Part shown: positions 6,074 through 12,453 of the stretch, in pieces | Position numbering within the stretch: position 1 is the first letter of the stretch | Layout of the letters: the number at the start of each line of letters is the position of its first letter | NCBI GenBank assembly: GCA_023266455.1 | Contig: JAHFQD010000006.1 | Location: 1-17,666, forward strand | Direction: 5' to 3' | DNA: 17,666 nt | Origin: Candidatus Muproteobacteria bacterium | Lineage (GTDB): Bacteria > Pseudomonadota > Gammaproteobacteria > Acidiferrobacterales > Sulfurifustaceae | Made by a program: the position numbers and the translations under genes | The notes under the pieces: model-generated | What the model saw: the letters and a program-made list of their open reading frames with translations, nothing else | Database searches by the model: none | What the model was told of the DNA's origin: nothing

Positions 6074-9000
6074 TTAAATAATGCGTAGATTCGCAAGGCT
6101 TCTGCCGGAAGGACAATACAAACCATCTTTCTTCTTTAGCTTTTTTACAGGTCTGGTTTCTACAATCGGACTAAGTACCAACATGCCATTTCGTGTAGTT
6201 CTGATTTGTTTGACTACATACCGCTTCCCGTTTGTTGTGTCCTGAACTGTATCGCCTTTATAAAATCTCAATACATCTTTCGAGGTAGCACGTTTACTTT
6301 TTGTCGCCCGTTCTAAGGGCACAATATCTGGAATGCGTTGTTTATCTAATTTTCCGTTCTTCAACGGCACATCCAACCATGCATATTCTTTGTGCCTAAG
6401 TCGTTTGGTCAATTCTTGGCCTTGACGATTGCGATGTGTAACGATAATCGCATCCTCTGCGGAATCGTGATAACACCGAACTTTAAGGATAAGCACCGGA
6501 TTACCAGATTTTTTGTAGTCTGGATGTTCTATAGGATCGCGGAGAGCTTGCACCGCCGCCATACCATTTTTTATTCTTCGATTGAATTCTGTGAGTACAA
6601 TGGTTTTTACTCGTTCACTGACGATTTCCTTCAAATTTTTTCGAGCGCTATCTATTGAAGTTTTGTCATCGGCGAAATCACCCAATGGAATTCGACGGGT
6701 TAAGTACAATTCGCCCTTGTCACCTCGAATAGCGGCGCCGTAGGCGAATTTTTGAAAGAATTCGCCGTTTGGATGCCTATCGGGTTTATGCGTTAGCGGA
6801 CACTCACGGATCATCGACAGTGTTTGTTCGCGCAGGTCATGCAGCGGCTCTTCGGCCTGATAGCGTATGCGTGTGATTTTACCGCCGCGTAGACGCTCGC
6901 TATCTTGCCGGTATTGGGCAGCGATTTTTTTGTACAACGAGCGGTCTGTCAGGGCGATCACTAGCGCGTCGATCAGGTGATGACGGTGATCCACACGTTT
7001 CTCAAGCGTTCTATCTGTACTCGGACCACCGGGAGTGAGAGGGTGACCTTCCCACTGTCGACGGTATTCTGCGAAATCGTTAGGTGTGATTACTTCACCT
7101 TCTGTGTCGAGTACTGGCAAACCTTCCTCGATACGAACTTCGGGAATGACGGTGTCGAGTTTCCAGTGTCGTCGCAGGTAGGCCGTCATCATGCCACGCG
7201 AGACGGAGACGTCGGCGCATATCGTTTTCAACCATTGCGCCGCGAGTTTCGCGATCCATGATGTTTGATGGAACTGCCGGTCGGTGAAATCGGCGATGGA
7301 CTCATCAGTCAGCACCTCTTGTTCGAAATCTTTAAGCAACAATAATTTAGCTTTGCGTCGAAGAGCTTTTTTCTGTGCGAAGTTCCGGGTTTTATTTGCT
7401 GCTTCTTCAAAACGTTCGGCAGCGGCTTCTACCGCGCGCCAGCGCTCGGGGTCTTTACCGTCGCCCCAGGCTTGCCACGGCGTACGGTCGCCCTTGGCGT
7501 CGTTACAGGCACGATGGGTGAGGACGATCTCGCTGCGTTTGCGGCCGATTTGGGTCAGCGATTTCGGCAATATATGTTCGTGGTCGGTGACGGAACCGGT
7601 GGTAACAGCTTCGATACCAAAGTGGTTCTGTCCCTGACAGTAGGGGCAGTGGAACGCCTGCTCTTCAGCTAATTGGTAGCGCAAGATATTTGTCCCGCTT
7701 GGTTTGGCGCCGCTGTTTCTCAACGCTTTTTTTGCGTGCTCGCGTGCTACGCGGTTCTGATCCATCTGCTTTTGGCGTTTGTTGCGGGCGTCGAGGCCTA
7801 CACCGAGTTCGCGCGTGAGTTCAATGATGACTTGCGTCGGTGGTTCGCCTAGTTTGCCGATCAGGTCATTTACGACATACCGTAGTTGACGGAGTGCTCC
7901 ATCCACTACGTCGTTTCCCGTGGGTGGATGTGCGGGTAACAGCGCATGTTGTTTTTCATTGCGCGAATTGATGTTGCGATAGCAGACGCGGATAGCATTT
8001 TCTTCGCTAATCGTTTTATTACCGTCCCAATCTGCCGGCCACCATGGATTACGCAGCCATTCGGTGAGTTTCTTGAGCGCTTTTACGGAGTACCCCATGC
8101 GACCGCCGTCGAAGCCCATGGCAGCCAATTGATCCAGTTTCCCCGATTTGACTACTACGCCTACAAATTCAATCAATGAGGGATCGAAGCTTCGATATGT
8201 GATTGCTTGGTTGCGCTTTCCTTTGCGAGGCATGCGCGTATGCCATTGTGGATCTTCAAGTAGTTCCGGCGAGCCGACGTCCGCAAGAAGATTAATGAAT
8301 TGAGTTTGTGTTGTTTCATCGAGGCTCAGCCATCCATCCTGCAATCCCAGGCTGCGAAATGCTGCGAGCGTGCTGTCGCCAAGCAGCTCGTCGCGTGCGA
8401 TGTTTTCCATATTCAACCCGACGCCAGAGGGTTTCGGACAGCCGTTCTCCGCGAGTTCCTTCTCAATCGTGCTGAATCGCGCCGTTTCTTGCTCACGCAA
8501 CAAGCAGCGAATGACTTCCTTCTGTGCGGGGCTTATATCTTGCGAGCGTCGTCCCATTCCCCAACGCAAATCGGCCAGCTGTTTCTCGATCCGGAAAGCC
8601 TGTGCCGCGGGTTGTGCACGCGGCGCCCGTGGGAGATTCTTTTCTAACGGACAAAGGCCAACCATGGCGGCGACCGACTTCAGCGGTAGTTGCCGGAATA
8701 TTTCCTCGTAAAATTTTTGCTTGATCGGAATTCCATCCGCGCTGCCCTTCAGGACATCGTGAAACTGCGTCTGTTTGTTCCAGATGACATTGAATTCGTC
8801 TATCACTATCTCGCGCGTGGCGTAGAGATTTTCATGTTCCGGATCGGTGGGTATTTCATCCGTCTTTTTCTTTCGAGGGCTATCAGTGGAAGGCGTTTTG
8901 ATTTTTAGTTTAATTGGCAATTCACGCTGAACGCGCGAGTAGAGGTATTGGCCCAGTGTCGCGCATTTTTCCCCCTCCATGACCACGCGGAGTTTTTCCA

Positions 9001-9436
9001 CACCCGGCTTGACCTCGCCGGAATCAGCGTTGGAGACTTTGAAGCCTCCTGAGTAGCCACGGCGTTTGGCGAGTTTGAAGAGTACGCGCAAGAAATCGGT
9101 TAATTCGATACGTTGAGTAGCGGCCAGCGCGCGTAATTCGGACAACCGTTTTCCGTTATTGTCCGGTAGCGTTTTCGGATCGATCCCGATCAGCGATCCT
9201 AGCTGCGCGATTCTCCGCAAACGTACGGCCCGTCGTTCAATCTGTCGGCGTTGTAGCCGTGCTGCGCGGCGTGCAGCTCGCTTGGGACGAAGCGCTCCTT
9301 GATCGTTTTCCGTGGGTTCGGAGAAGATTCGAACTGTACTTTTTATGAGCGATGCAGGTTTGCGTTTAGCATCGAGCGAGACCGCGACAACCCCCAACGA
9401 CGCCGTACCTAAATCCAAGCCAAAGCGATAGGCCAT
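6074..9436 (-). CDS. cas9: CRISPR-associated endonuclease Cas9, subtype II-C-like
   Basis: A 1120-aa RNA-guided DNA endonuclease. RuvC-I is at the N-terminus (MAYRFGLDLG, Asp8), followed by an Arg-rich bridge helix (about 47-78). RuvC-II has Glu539 in VIIELTRELG. The HNH domain runs about 590-660 with EHILPKS (catalytic His621) and CNDAKGDRTP (Asn645). RuvC-III has HHLIDA with His819, His820 and Asp823. Residues about 855-1120 form the C-terminal PAM-interacting part, and about 90-520 the recognition lobe. All nuclease residues are intact. Two oddities: Glu620 replaces the usual Asp before the HNH His, and Cys597-x2-Cys600 with His641-x2-Cys644 could bind zinc. The ATG at 9436 is chosen because AAGGAGG lies 10 nt upstream; the open frame extends to 9619 but crosses the tracrRNA gene. 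Length and a cas9-cas1-cas2 operon without csn2 or cas4 point to II-C. The region is visibly more AT-rich than flanking genes. Confidence 0.97.
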   Translation of the reverse strand: MAYRFGLDLGTASLGVVAVSLDAKRKPASLIKSTVRIFSEPTENDQGALRPKRAARRAARLQRRQIERRAVRLRRIAQLGSLIGIDPKTLPDNNGKRLSELRALAATQRIELTDFLRVLFKLAKRRGYSGGFKVSNADSGEVKPGVEKLRVVMEGEKCATLGQYLYSRVQRELPIKLKIKTPSTDSPRKKKTDEIPTDPEHENLYATREIVIDEFNVIWNKQTQFHDVLKGSADGIPIKQKFYEEIFRQLPLKSVAAMVGLCPLEKNLPRAPRAQPAAQAFRIEKQLADLRWGMGRRSQDISPAQKEVIRCLLREQETARFSTIEKELAENGCPKPSGVGLNMENIARDELLGDSTLAAFRSLGLQDGWLSLDETTQTQFINLLADVGSPELLEDPQWHTRMPRKGKRNQAITYRSFDPSLIEFVGVVVKSGKLDQLAAMGFDGGRMGYSVKALKKLTEWLRNPWWPADWDGNKTISEENAIRVCYRNINSRNEKQHALLPAHPPTGNDVVDGALRQLRYVVNDLIGKLGEPPTQVIIELTRELGVGLDARNKRQKQMDQNRVAREHAKKALRNSGAKPSGTNILRYQLAEEQAFHCPYCQGQNHFGIEAVTTGSVTDHEHILPKSLTQIGRKRSEIVLTHRACNDAKGDRTPWQAWGDGKDPERWRAVEAAAERFEEAANKTRNFAQKKALRRKAKLLLLKDFEQEVLTDESIADFTDRQFHQTSWIAKLAAQWLKTICADVSVSRGMMTAYLRRHWKLDTVIPEVRIEEGLPVLDTEGEVITPNDFAEYRRQWEGHPLTPGGPSTDRTLEKRVDHRHHLIDALVIALTDRSLYKKIAAQYRQDSERLRGGKITRIRYQAEEPLHDLREQTLSMIRECPLTHKPDRHPNGEFFQKFAYGAAIRGDKGELYLTRRIPLGDFADDKTSIDSARKNLKEIVSERVKTIVLTEFNRRIKNGMAAVQALRDPIEHPDYKKSGNPVLILKVRCYHDSAEDAIIVTHRNRQGQELTKRLRHKEYAWLDVPLKNGKLDKQRIPDIVPLERATKSKRATSKDVLRFYKGDTVQDTTNGKRYVVKQIRTTRNGMLVLSPIVETRPVKKLKKKDGLYCPSGRSLANLRII

Positions 9437-9442
9437 ACCGTA

Positions 9443-9471
9443 TTGACCTCCTTCTGATCGTGTCATAAGAT
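9443..9471 (+). promoter_or_regulatory. Sigma70 promoter of the tracrRNA gene
   Basis: TTGACC (9443-9448) and TAAGAT (9466-9471) are spaced by exactly 17 nt. The predicted start near 9478 coincides with the first base of the anti-repeat at 9479. The promoter lies over the 5' end and ribosome-binding site of cas9, which is read on the other strand. Confidence 0.83.
9447..9453 (-). promoter_or_regulatory. Ribosome-binding site that fixes the cas9 start
   Basis: On the - strand AAGGAGG (9453 to 9447) lies 10 nt before the ATG at 9436. It is a full Shine-Dalgarno match and selects MAYRFGLDLG over the upstream in-frame ATG at 9466 and the frame opening at 9619. It overlaps the -35 element of the tracrRNA promoter on the opposite strand. 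Confidence 0.85.
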
Positions 9472-9476
9472 TTTCA

Positions 9477-9485
9477 ACTGTATCA
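9477..9485 (-). promoter_or_regulatory. Candidate extended -10 promoter for cas9
   Basis: On the - strand the complement of the anti-repeat reads TGATACAGT, an extended -10 (TG-N-TACAGT) nearly identical to TGATACACT in the CRISPR repeats. The start would be near 9470, giving a leader of about 34 nt before the cas9 ATG. No convincing -35 was found. No better promoter was seen upstream of cas9. This is a sequence-based suggestion only. Confidence 0.4.
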
Positions 9486-9591
9486 GTTATTCCGATGGTG
9501 GGGACTATCGGCAACAAGGAAGAGGGCTTCGGCCCTCGGACACTGATGCGAAAGCAAAGAACGGCCGCTTCGGCGGCCGTTCTTGTTTTTC
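9478..9591 (+). ncRNA. tracrRNA
   Basis: The anti-repeat at 9479-9503 pairs with repeat bases 10-34 over 25 continuous positions (23 Watson-Crick and 2 G-U pairs). After an asymmetric internal loop, CGG-C-AAC (9509-9515) pairs with GTTCCG at the 5' end of the repeat, leaving one bulged C (9512). Downstream are three hairpins with stable tetraloops: GAGGGC-UUCG-GCCCUC (9522-9537), UGC-GAAA-GCA (9547-9556) and the 12-bp terminator stem with UUCG (9557-9584). Length would be about 110 nt. The gene is divergent from cas9 and overlaps its upstream region. The RNA should pair with pre-crRNA, recruit host RNase III, and load into Cas9. Confidence 0.95.
9557..9590 (+). terminator. Intrinsic terminator of the tracrRNA
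   Basis: AAGAACGGCCGC (9557-9568), loop TTCG (9569-9572) and GCGGCCGTTCTT (9573-9584) form a perfect 12-bp stem followed by GTTTTT. It also insulates the metZ leader, whose promoter begins 18 nt further on. Confidence 0.94.
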
Positions 9592-9607
9592 GTAGGAGTA
9601 ACCCTGG

Positions 9608-9636
9608 TTGACAGCGCATGTCATCAGATTTACTGT
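9608..9636 (+). promoter_or_regulatory. Sigma70 promoter of metZ
   Basis: A consensus TTGACA (9608-9613) is followed after 17 nt by TACTGT (9631-9636), which keeps the key T, A and final T of the -10. The predicted start near 9643 falls just before the first pairing strand of the riboswitch at 9645, which supports both calls. Confidence 0.7.
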
Positions 9637-9644
9637 TCGTCCCT

Positions 9645-9697
9645 GCGCCGATTTGATTGTTCAGCTTGCGGGCGCTTTACAAATCCAGCTAAAGCGA
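9645..9697 (+). promoter_or_regulatory. SAM-II riboswitch aptamer in the metZ leader
   Basis: An H-type pseudoknot can be drawn. P1 is GCGCC (9645-9649) with GGCGC (9671-9675). Loop sequence GATTTG (9650-9655) pairs with CAAATC (9680-9685) outside P1. Conserved-looking SAM-II elements occur in the right order: GATTTG directly after P1, GCTTGC (9664-9669) before the P1 3' strand, and GCTAAAG (9688-9694) after the second helix. SAM-II binds S-adenosylmethionine and represses methionine genes, mostly in alphaproteobacteria, typically metA, metX or metZ. Here it sits directly upstream of metZ. The match is to the consensus as I remember it, not to a computed covariance model score. Confidence 0.85.
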
Positions 9698-9728
9698 GAG
9701 AACCCGCTTTAGTCAGGCGGGTTTTTTT
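9689..9728 (+). terminator. Riboswitch expression platform: terminator with competing antiterminator
   Basis: The terminator is AACCCGC (9701-9707) with GCGGGTT (9717-9723), followed by a T-run to 9728. The antiterminator is CTAAAGCG (9689-9696) with CGCTTTAG (9705-9712), which uses part of the terminator stem and also the GCTAAA end of the aptamer. A third copy, CGCTTTA (9673-9679), can also pair with TAAAGCG. When SAM holds GCTAAA in the aptamer, the terminator should form and stop transcription before metZ. The remaining leader, 9729-9774, holds only the metZ ribosome-binding site. Confidence 0.82.
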
Positions 9729-9774
9729 GTGCCCGCAGAATTTGGATGATTCAGTTTTTTTTACAGAGGCGGGT

Positions 9775-10953
9775 ATGTCCGACGAGATAGATAAACAAGC
9801 TTTCGACACCTTAGCGGTGCGCGCCGGTATTCAGCGCACGGCGGAGTGCGAACACGCCGAAGCGATTTTCGTTACATCGAGTTTTGTCAGCGAAAGCGCG
9901 GCTGACGCTGCCGCGCGGTTCAGCGGCGAGAAGCCGGGCAATCTCTATTCGCGTTTTACCAATCCGACCGTACGTGTCTTCGAAGAACGCCTGGCGGCGC
10001 TCGAAGGCGGGCAGCGTTGCGTGGCGACGTCGTCCGGTATGGCCGCGATCATGGCGACTTGCGTGGCGTTGTTGAAAAGCGGCGATCACGTCGTTTGTTC
10101 GCGCTCGGTTTTCGGCAATACGGTGTTGTTGCTCAATAACTATTTAGCGAAGTTCGGCGTCGAGACCACCTACGTTCCGTTGACGGATTACGACGCTTGG
10201 TCGCGCGCTATTCGCCCGAATACCAAACTTTTATTTTTAGAAACGCCGTCGAATCCGCTGATGGAAATCGCCGACGTGCGCCGGCTCGCCGATTTGGCGC
10301 ATGCGCATAAGGCGCTGCTCGTCGTGGATAACGCGTTCTGCACGCCGGCGCTGATGCAACCGCTTAAGCTTGGCGCGGATATCGTGGTGCACTCGGCAAC
10401 GAAATATATCGACGGTCAGGGCCGCTGTATCGGCGGCGCCATCGTGGGCGACACCGAACGCGTCGGTAAAGACGTATACGGTTTTCTGCGCACCGGCGGA
10501 CCGAGTATGAGTCCGTTCAACGCCTGGGTGTTTTTAAAAGGACTCGAAACGCTGAAGTGGCGCATGCAAGCGCATAGCGTTAATGCGCTGGAGATCGCGC
10601 GCTGGTTGGAAAAGCAGCCGCGCATCGAGCGCGTGTATTACCCGGGACTGACGTCGCATCCGCAGCACGACATGGCGAAACGCCAACAATCCGGTTTCGG
10701 CGGGGTGTTGTCGTTCGACGTGAAAGGTGGCAAAGACGTAGCGTGGAAGTTGATCGATTCGATGCGTTTGATTTCCATTACCGCCAATCTCGGCGATACC
10801 AAGAGCACAGTCACGCATCCGGCGACGACGACGCATAGTCGTTTGTCCGTCGAGCAACGCACCGCCGCCGGCATCGGCGATGGCTTGGTGCGAATCTCGG
10901 TCGGTCTTGAAGACGTAGAAGACCTCAAGCGCGACATCGCGCGCGGCTTGTAA
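9775..10953 (+). CDS. metZ: O-succinylhomoserine sulfhydrylase
   Basis: A 392-aa PLP enzyme of the Cys/Met metabolism family that makes homocysteine directly from O-succinylhomoserine and sulfide in the cytoplasm. Visible motifs are YSRFTNPTVRVFEERLA (about 58-74), SSGMAAI (86-92), ETPSNP (156-161), the PLP-contact Asp185 in VVDNAFCTP, and the Schiff-base Lys210 in VVHSATKYIDGQGR. The C-terminal STVTHPATTTHSRL segment is typical of MetZ. The start at 9775 is supported by AGAGG upstream; the frame is open back to 9583, but that part is riboswitch and tracrRNA terminator. Regulation is probably by the SAM-II element. In Pseudomonas metZ follows purF directly; here about 6.7 kb intervene. Closely related cystathionine gamma-synthases are the main alternative. 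Confidence 0.93.
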   Translation: MSDEIDKQAFDTLAVRAGIQRTAECEHAEAIFVTSSFVSESAADAAARFSGEKPGNLYSRFTNPTVRVFEERLAALEGGQRCVATSSGMAAIMATCVALLKSGDHVVCSRSVFGNTVLLLNNYLAKFGVETTYVPLTDYDAWSRAIRPNTKLLFLETPSNPLMEIADVRRLADLAHAHKALLVVDNAFCTPALMQPLKLGADIVVHSATKYIDGQGRCIGGAIVGDTERVGKDVYGFLRTGGPSMSPFNAWVFLKGLETLKWRMQAHSVNALEIARWLEKQPRIERVYYPGLTSHPQHDMAKRQQSGFGGVLSFDVKGGKDVAWKLIDSMRLISITANLGDTKSTVTHPATTTHSRLSVEQRTAAGIGDGLVRISVGLEDVEDLKRDIARGL

Positions 10954-10968
10954 GCACGTCACCCTCGG

Positions 10969-12204
10969 ATGGAACCGCGCCGATTACTACTCGAAGTATT
11001 CCAACACGCGCTGCGCGCCGTCGACGGCGCCGCGCGCGTGCGCGACTATCTCGCGTTGCGTCCGCTCAATGGACCGATTTATCTCATCGCCATCGGTAAA
11101 GCCGCTTGCGCGATGGCACGCGGCGCGCACGAAGCGTTGAACGATCGCATCCAAGACGCTTTTATCGTCACCAAGGAAGGACATACCGAATCGTTACCTT
11201 GGGCGGTGCGCGAAACTGGGCATCCAATTCCGGACGAACGCAGTTTGCAAGCGGGCGACGCGCTGGATCGTTTCGTTTCGGCGTTGCCATCCACCGCGCA
11301 TGTCTTGGTATTGTTGTCGGGCGGCGCGTCGGCGTTGATCGAGAAACTTCCCGCCGAGGTCGACGTTGCACAATGGCGTCAGATCAATGAGTGGTTGCTG
11401 GCGAGCGGTTTCGATATTAAGAACATGAATCGCATTCGTAAGCGGCTTTCTCTCATTAAAGGCGGACGGTTGGCGCAGCGCTTAGCGCCGCGACCGGTGA
11501 CGTGTTTGATGATTTCCGACGTGCCCGGCGACGATCCGAAAACGATCGGTTCCGGTCCGTTGCTCGCGGATCCCGAGCTGCAAAGGGTGTTCGACGCCGA
11601 GCTGCCCGATTTCATCGCGGCGCCGCTCAAACAAGCGCCGCCGGCGCCCGCGGCGGGCGATAAGTGTTTCGCCAATGTACGCGTGGATATCGTGGCGCGG
11701 TTGGACGACGCTAAAAGCGCGGCGGCGCAAGCCGCCGTAGTGCAAGGGCTACGGACGCAAGTCGACGCCGATCTCGTCGCTGGCGACGCCGCGGAGGCCG
11801 GTTCTCGACTAGCATCGTATTTTCTGCATTCGCCCGCCGGTGTGTTGCATATCTGGGGTGGCGAAACCACCGTGCGTTTACCGCTGCAGCCTGGTCGCGG
11901 TGGGCGCAATCAAACGCTCGCGCTGGCCGCGGCGCTCGAACTCGACGGCGCCGAGGATGTTTATTTCCTCTCTGCCGGTACGGACGGCACCGACGGACCG
12001 ACGCAAGACGCCGGTGCGTTAGTGGACGGCGGCTCCATCGCGCGTGGTACGACGCAAGGGCTGGACGCAGCCGATGCGTTGAAGCGCGCCGATGCTGGCA
12101 CTTTTCTGGAAGCCAGCGGCGATTTAATCCACACAGGCCCCACCGGCACCAATGTCATGGATTTAATGTTGGGGCTACGGTTGTCGCGGACTTCTCGGAC
12201 CTGA
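10969..12204 (+). CDS. gckA: Glycerate 2-kinase (MOFRL family)
   Basis: A 411-aa protein of the GckA/TtuD type, which phosphorylates D-glycerate to 2-phosphoglycerate with ATP. Family motifs are visible in order: YLIAIGKAACAMARGA (about 38-53), TGHPIPDERS (about 83-92), VLLSGGASALIEKLP, SDVPGDDPKTIGSGPL (about 184-199), and then the MOFRL domain with GGETTVRLPLQPGRGGRNQ, LSAGTDGTDGPTQDAGA and HTGPTGTNVMDL near the C-terminus. Length is normal. It starts 15 nt after metZ on the same strand and may be co-transcribed with it, though no biochemical link to methionine is obvious. Glycerate kinases serve the serine cycle, glyoxylate or tartrate use; which applies here cannot be told. Confidence 0.92.
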   Translation: MEPRRLLLEVFQHALRAVDGAARVRDYLALRPLNGPIYLIAIGKAACAMARGAHEALNDRIQDAFIVTKEGHTESLPWAVRETGHPIPDERSLQAGDALDRFVSALPSTAHVLVLLSGGASALIEKLPAEVDVAQWRQINEWLLASGFDIKNMNRIRKRLSLIKGGRLAQRLAPRPVTCLMISDVPGDDPKTIGSGPLLADPELQRVFDAELPDFIAAPLKQAPPAPAAGDKCFANVRVDIVARLDDAKSAAAQAAVVQGLRTQVDADLVAGDAAEAGSRLASYFLHSPAGVLHIWGGETTVRLPLQPGRGGRNQTLALAAALELDGAEDVYFLSAGTDGTDGPTQDAGALVDGGSIARGTTQGLDAADALKRADAGTFLEASGDLIHTGPTGTNVMDLMLGLRLSRTSRT

Positions 12205-12209
12205 GTTAA

Positions 12210-12344
12210 CTTCACACCGCGTTCGATTTGGGTTCATATCCCCAGAGGGAAAGCCGGGCCGTTGTTTTCGATAAAGCCGGGAAGGTTTTTATCGAATCCG
12301 CTATCCACCCTTTCATGAAAATGCAGATCGAAATGGTTGAATAA
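12210..12344 (+). pseudogene. Truncated remnant of a cupredoxin gene
   Basis: The frame between an in-frame TAA at 12207-12209 and TAA at 12342-12344 encodes about 44 residues without a usable start. It aligns throughout with the C-terminal 40 residues of the intact cupredoxin downstream: FDLGSYP against FDVGSYP, VFDKAGKVFIESAIHPFMKM against TFDKPGQVFVECAIHPFMKM. The copper-ligand Cys is Ser in the remnant, while His and Met remain. The N-terminal two thirds, including the signal peptide and first His ligand, are missing. It lies 5 nt after the glycerate kinase gene. It is best read as a leftover of a duplicated or rearranged cupredoxin gene. The following 12345-12453 shows no recognisable gene. 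Confidence 0.85.
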
Positions 12345-12453
12345 CGGGCGCTGCCAAGCGATTACTCCGAAAATCGCAGCAATTTGGGAGTCTTCAGGGC
12401 CACAGCGTGGCATAGGGGTTGCAACGTACTCTCCAAAATAGTTGGGGGCTACT

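Noticed and set aside
4530..9600. Search for csn2, cas4 or an additional accessory gene in the CRISPR locus
   Set aside because: No open frame between NAT and metZ remains unexplained; the locus has only cas9, cas1, cas2 and tracrRNA, so a new subtype is not supported.
9437..9619. A 61-codon N-terminal extension of Cas9 in an open frame
   Set aside because: It crosses the tracrRNA gene in antisense, bears no Cas9 similarity, and a full Shine-Dalgarno marks the internal ATG at 9436, where the RuvC-I motif begins.
9618..9656. A 12-residue leader-peptide frame upstream of metZ
   Set aside because: It begins before the predicted transcription start, contains no further Met codons, and the region folds as a riboswitch aptamer instead.
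9583..9774. An N-terminal extension of MetZ
   Set aside because: It covers the tracrRNA terminator, the promoter and the riboswitch; the ATG at 9775 has a good ribosome-binding site and gives the normal MetZ length.
12345..12453. Further remnants of a cytochrome or other gene after the cupredoxin fragment
   Set aside because: No frame in this stretch resembles any protein in the cluster.
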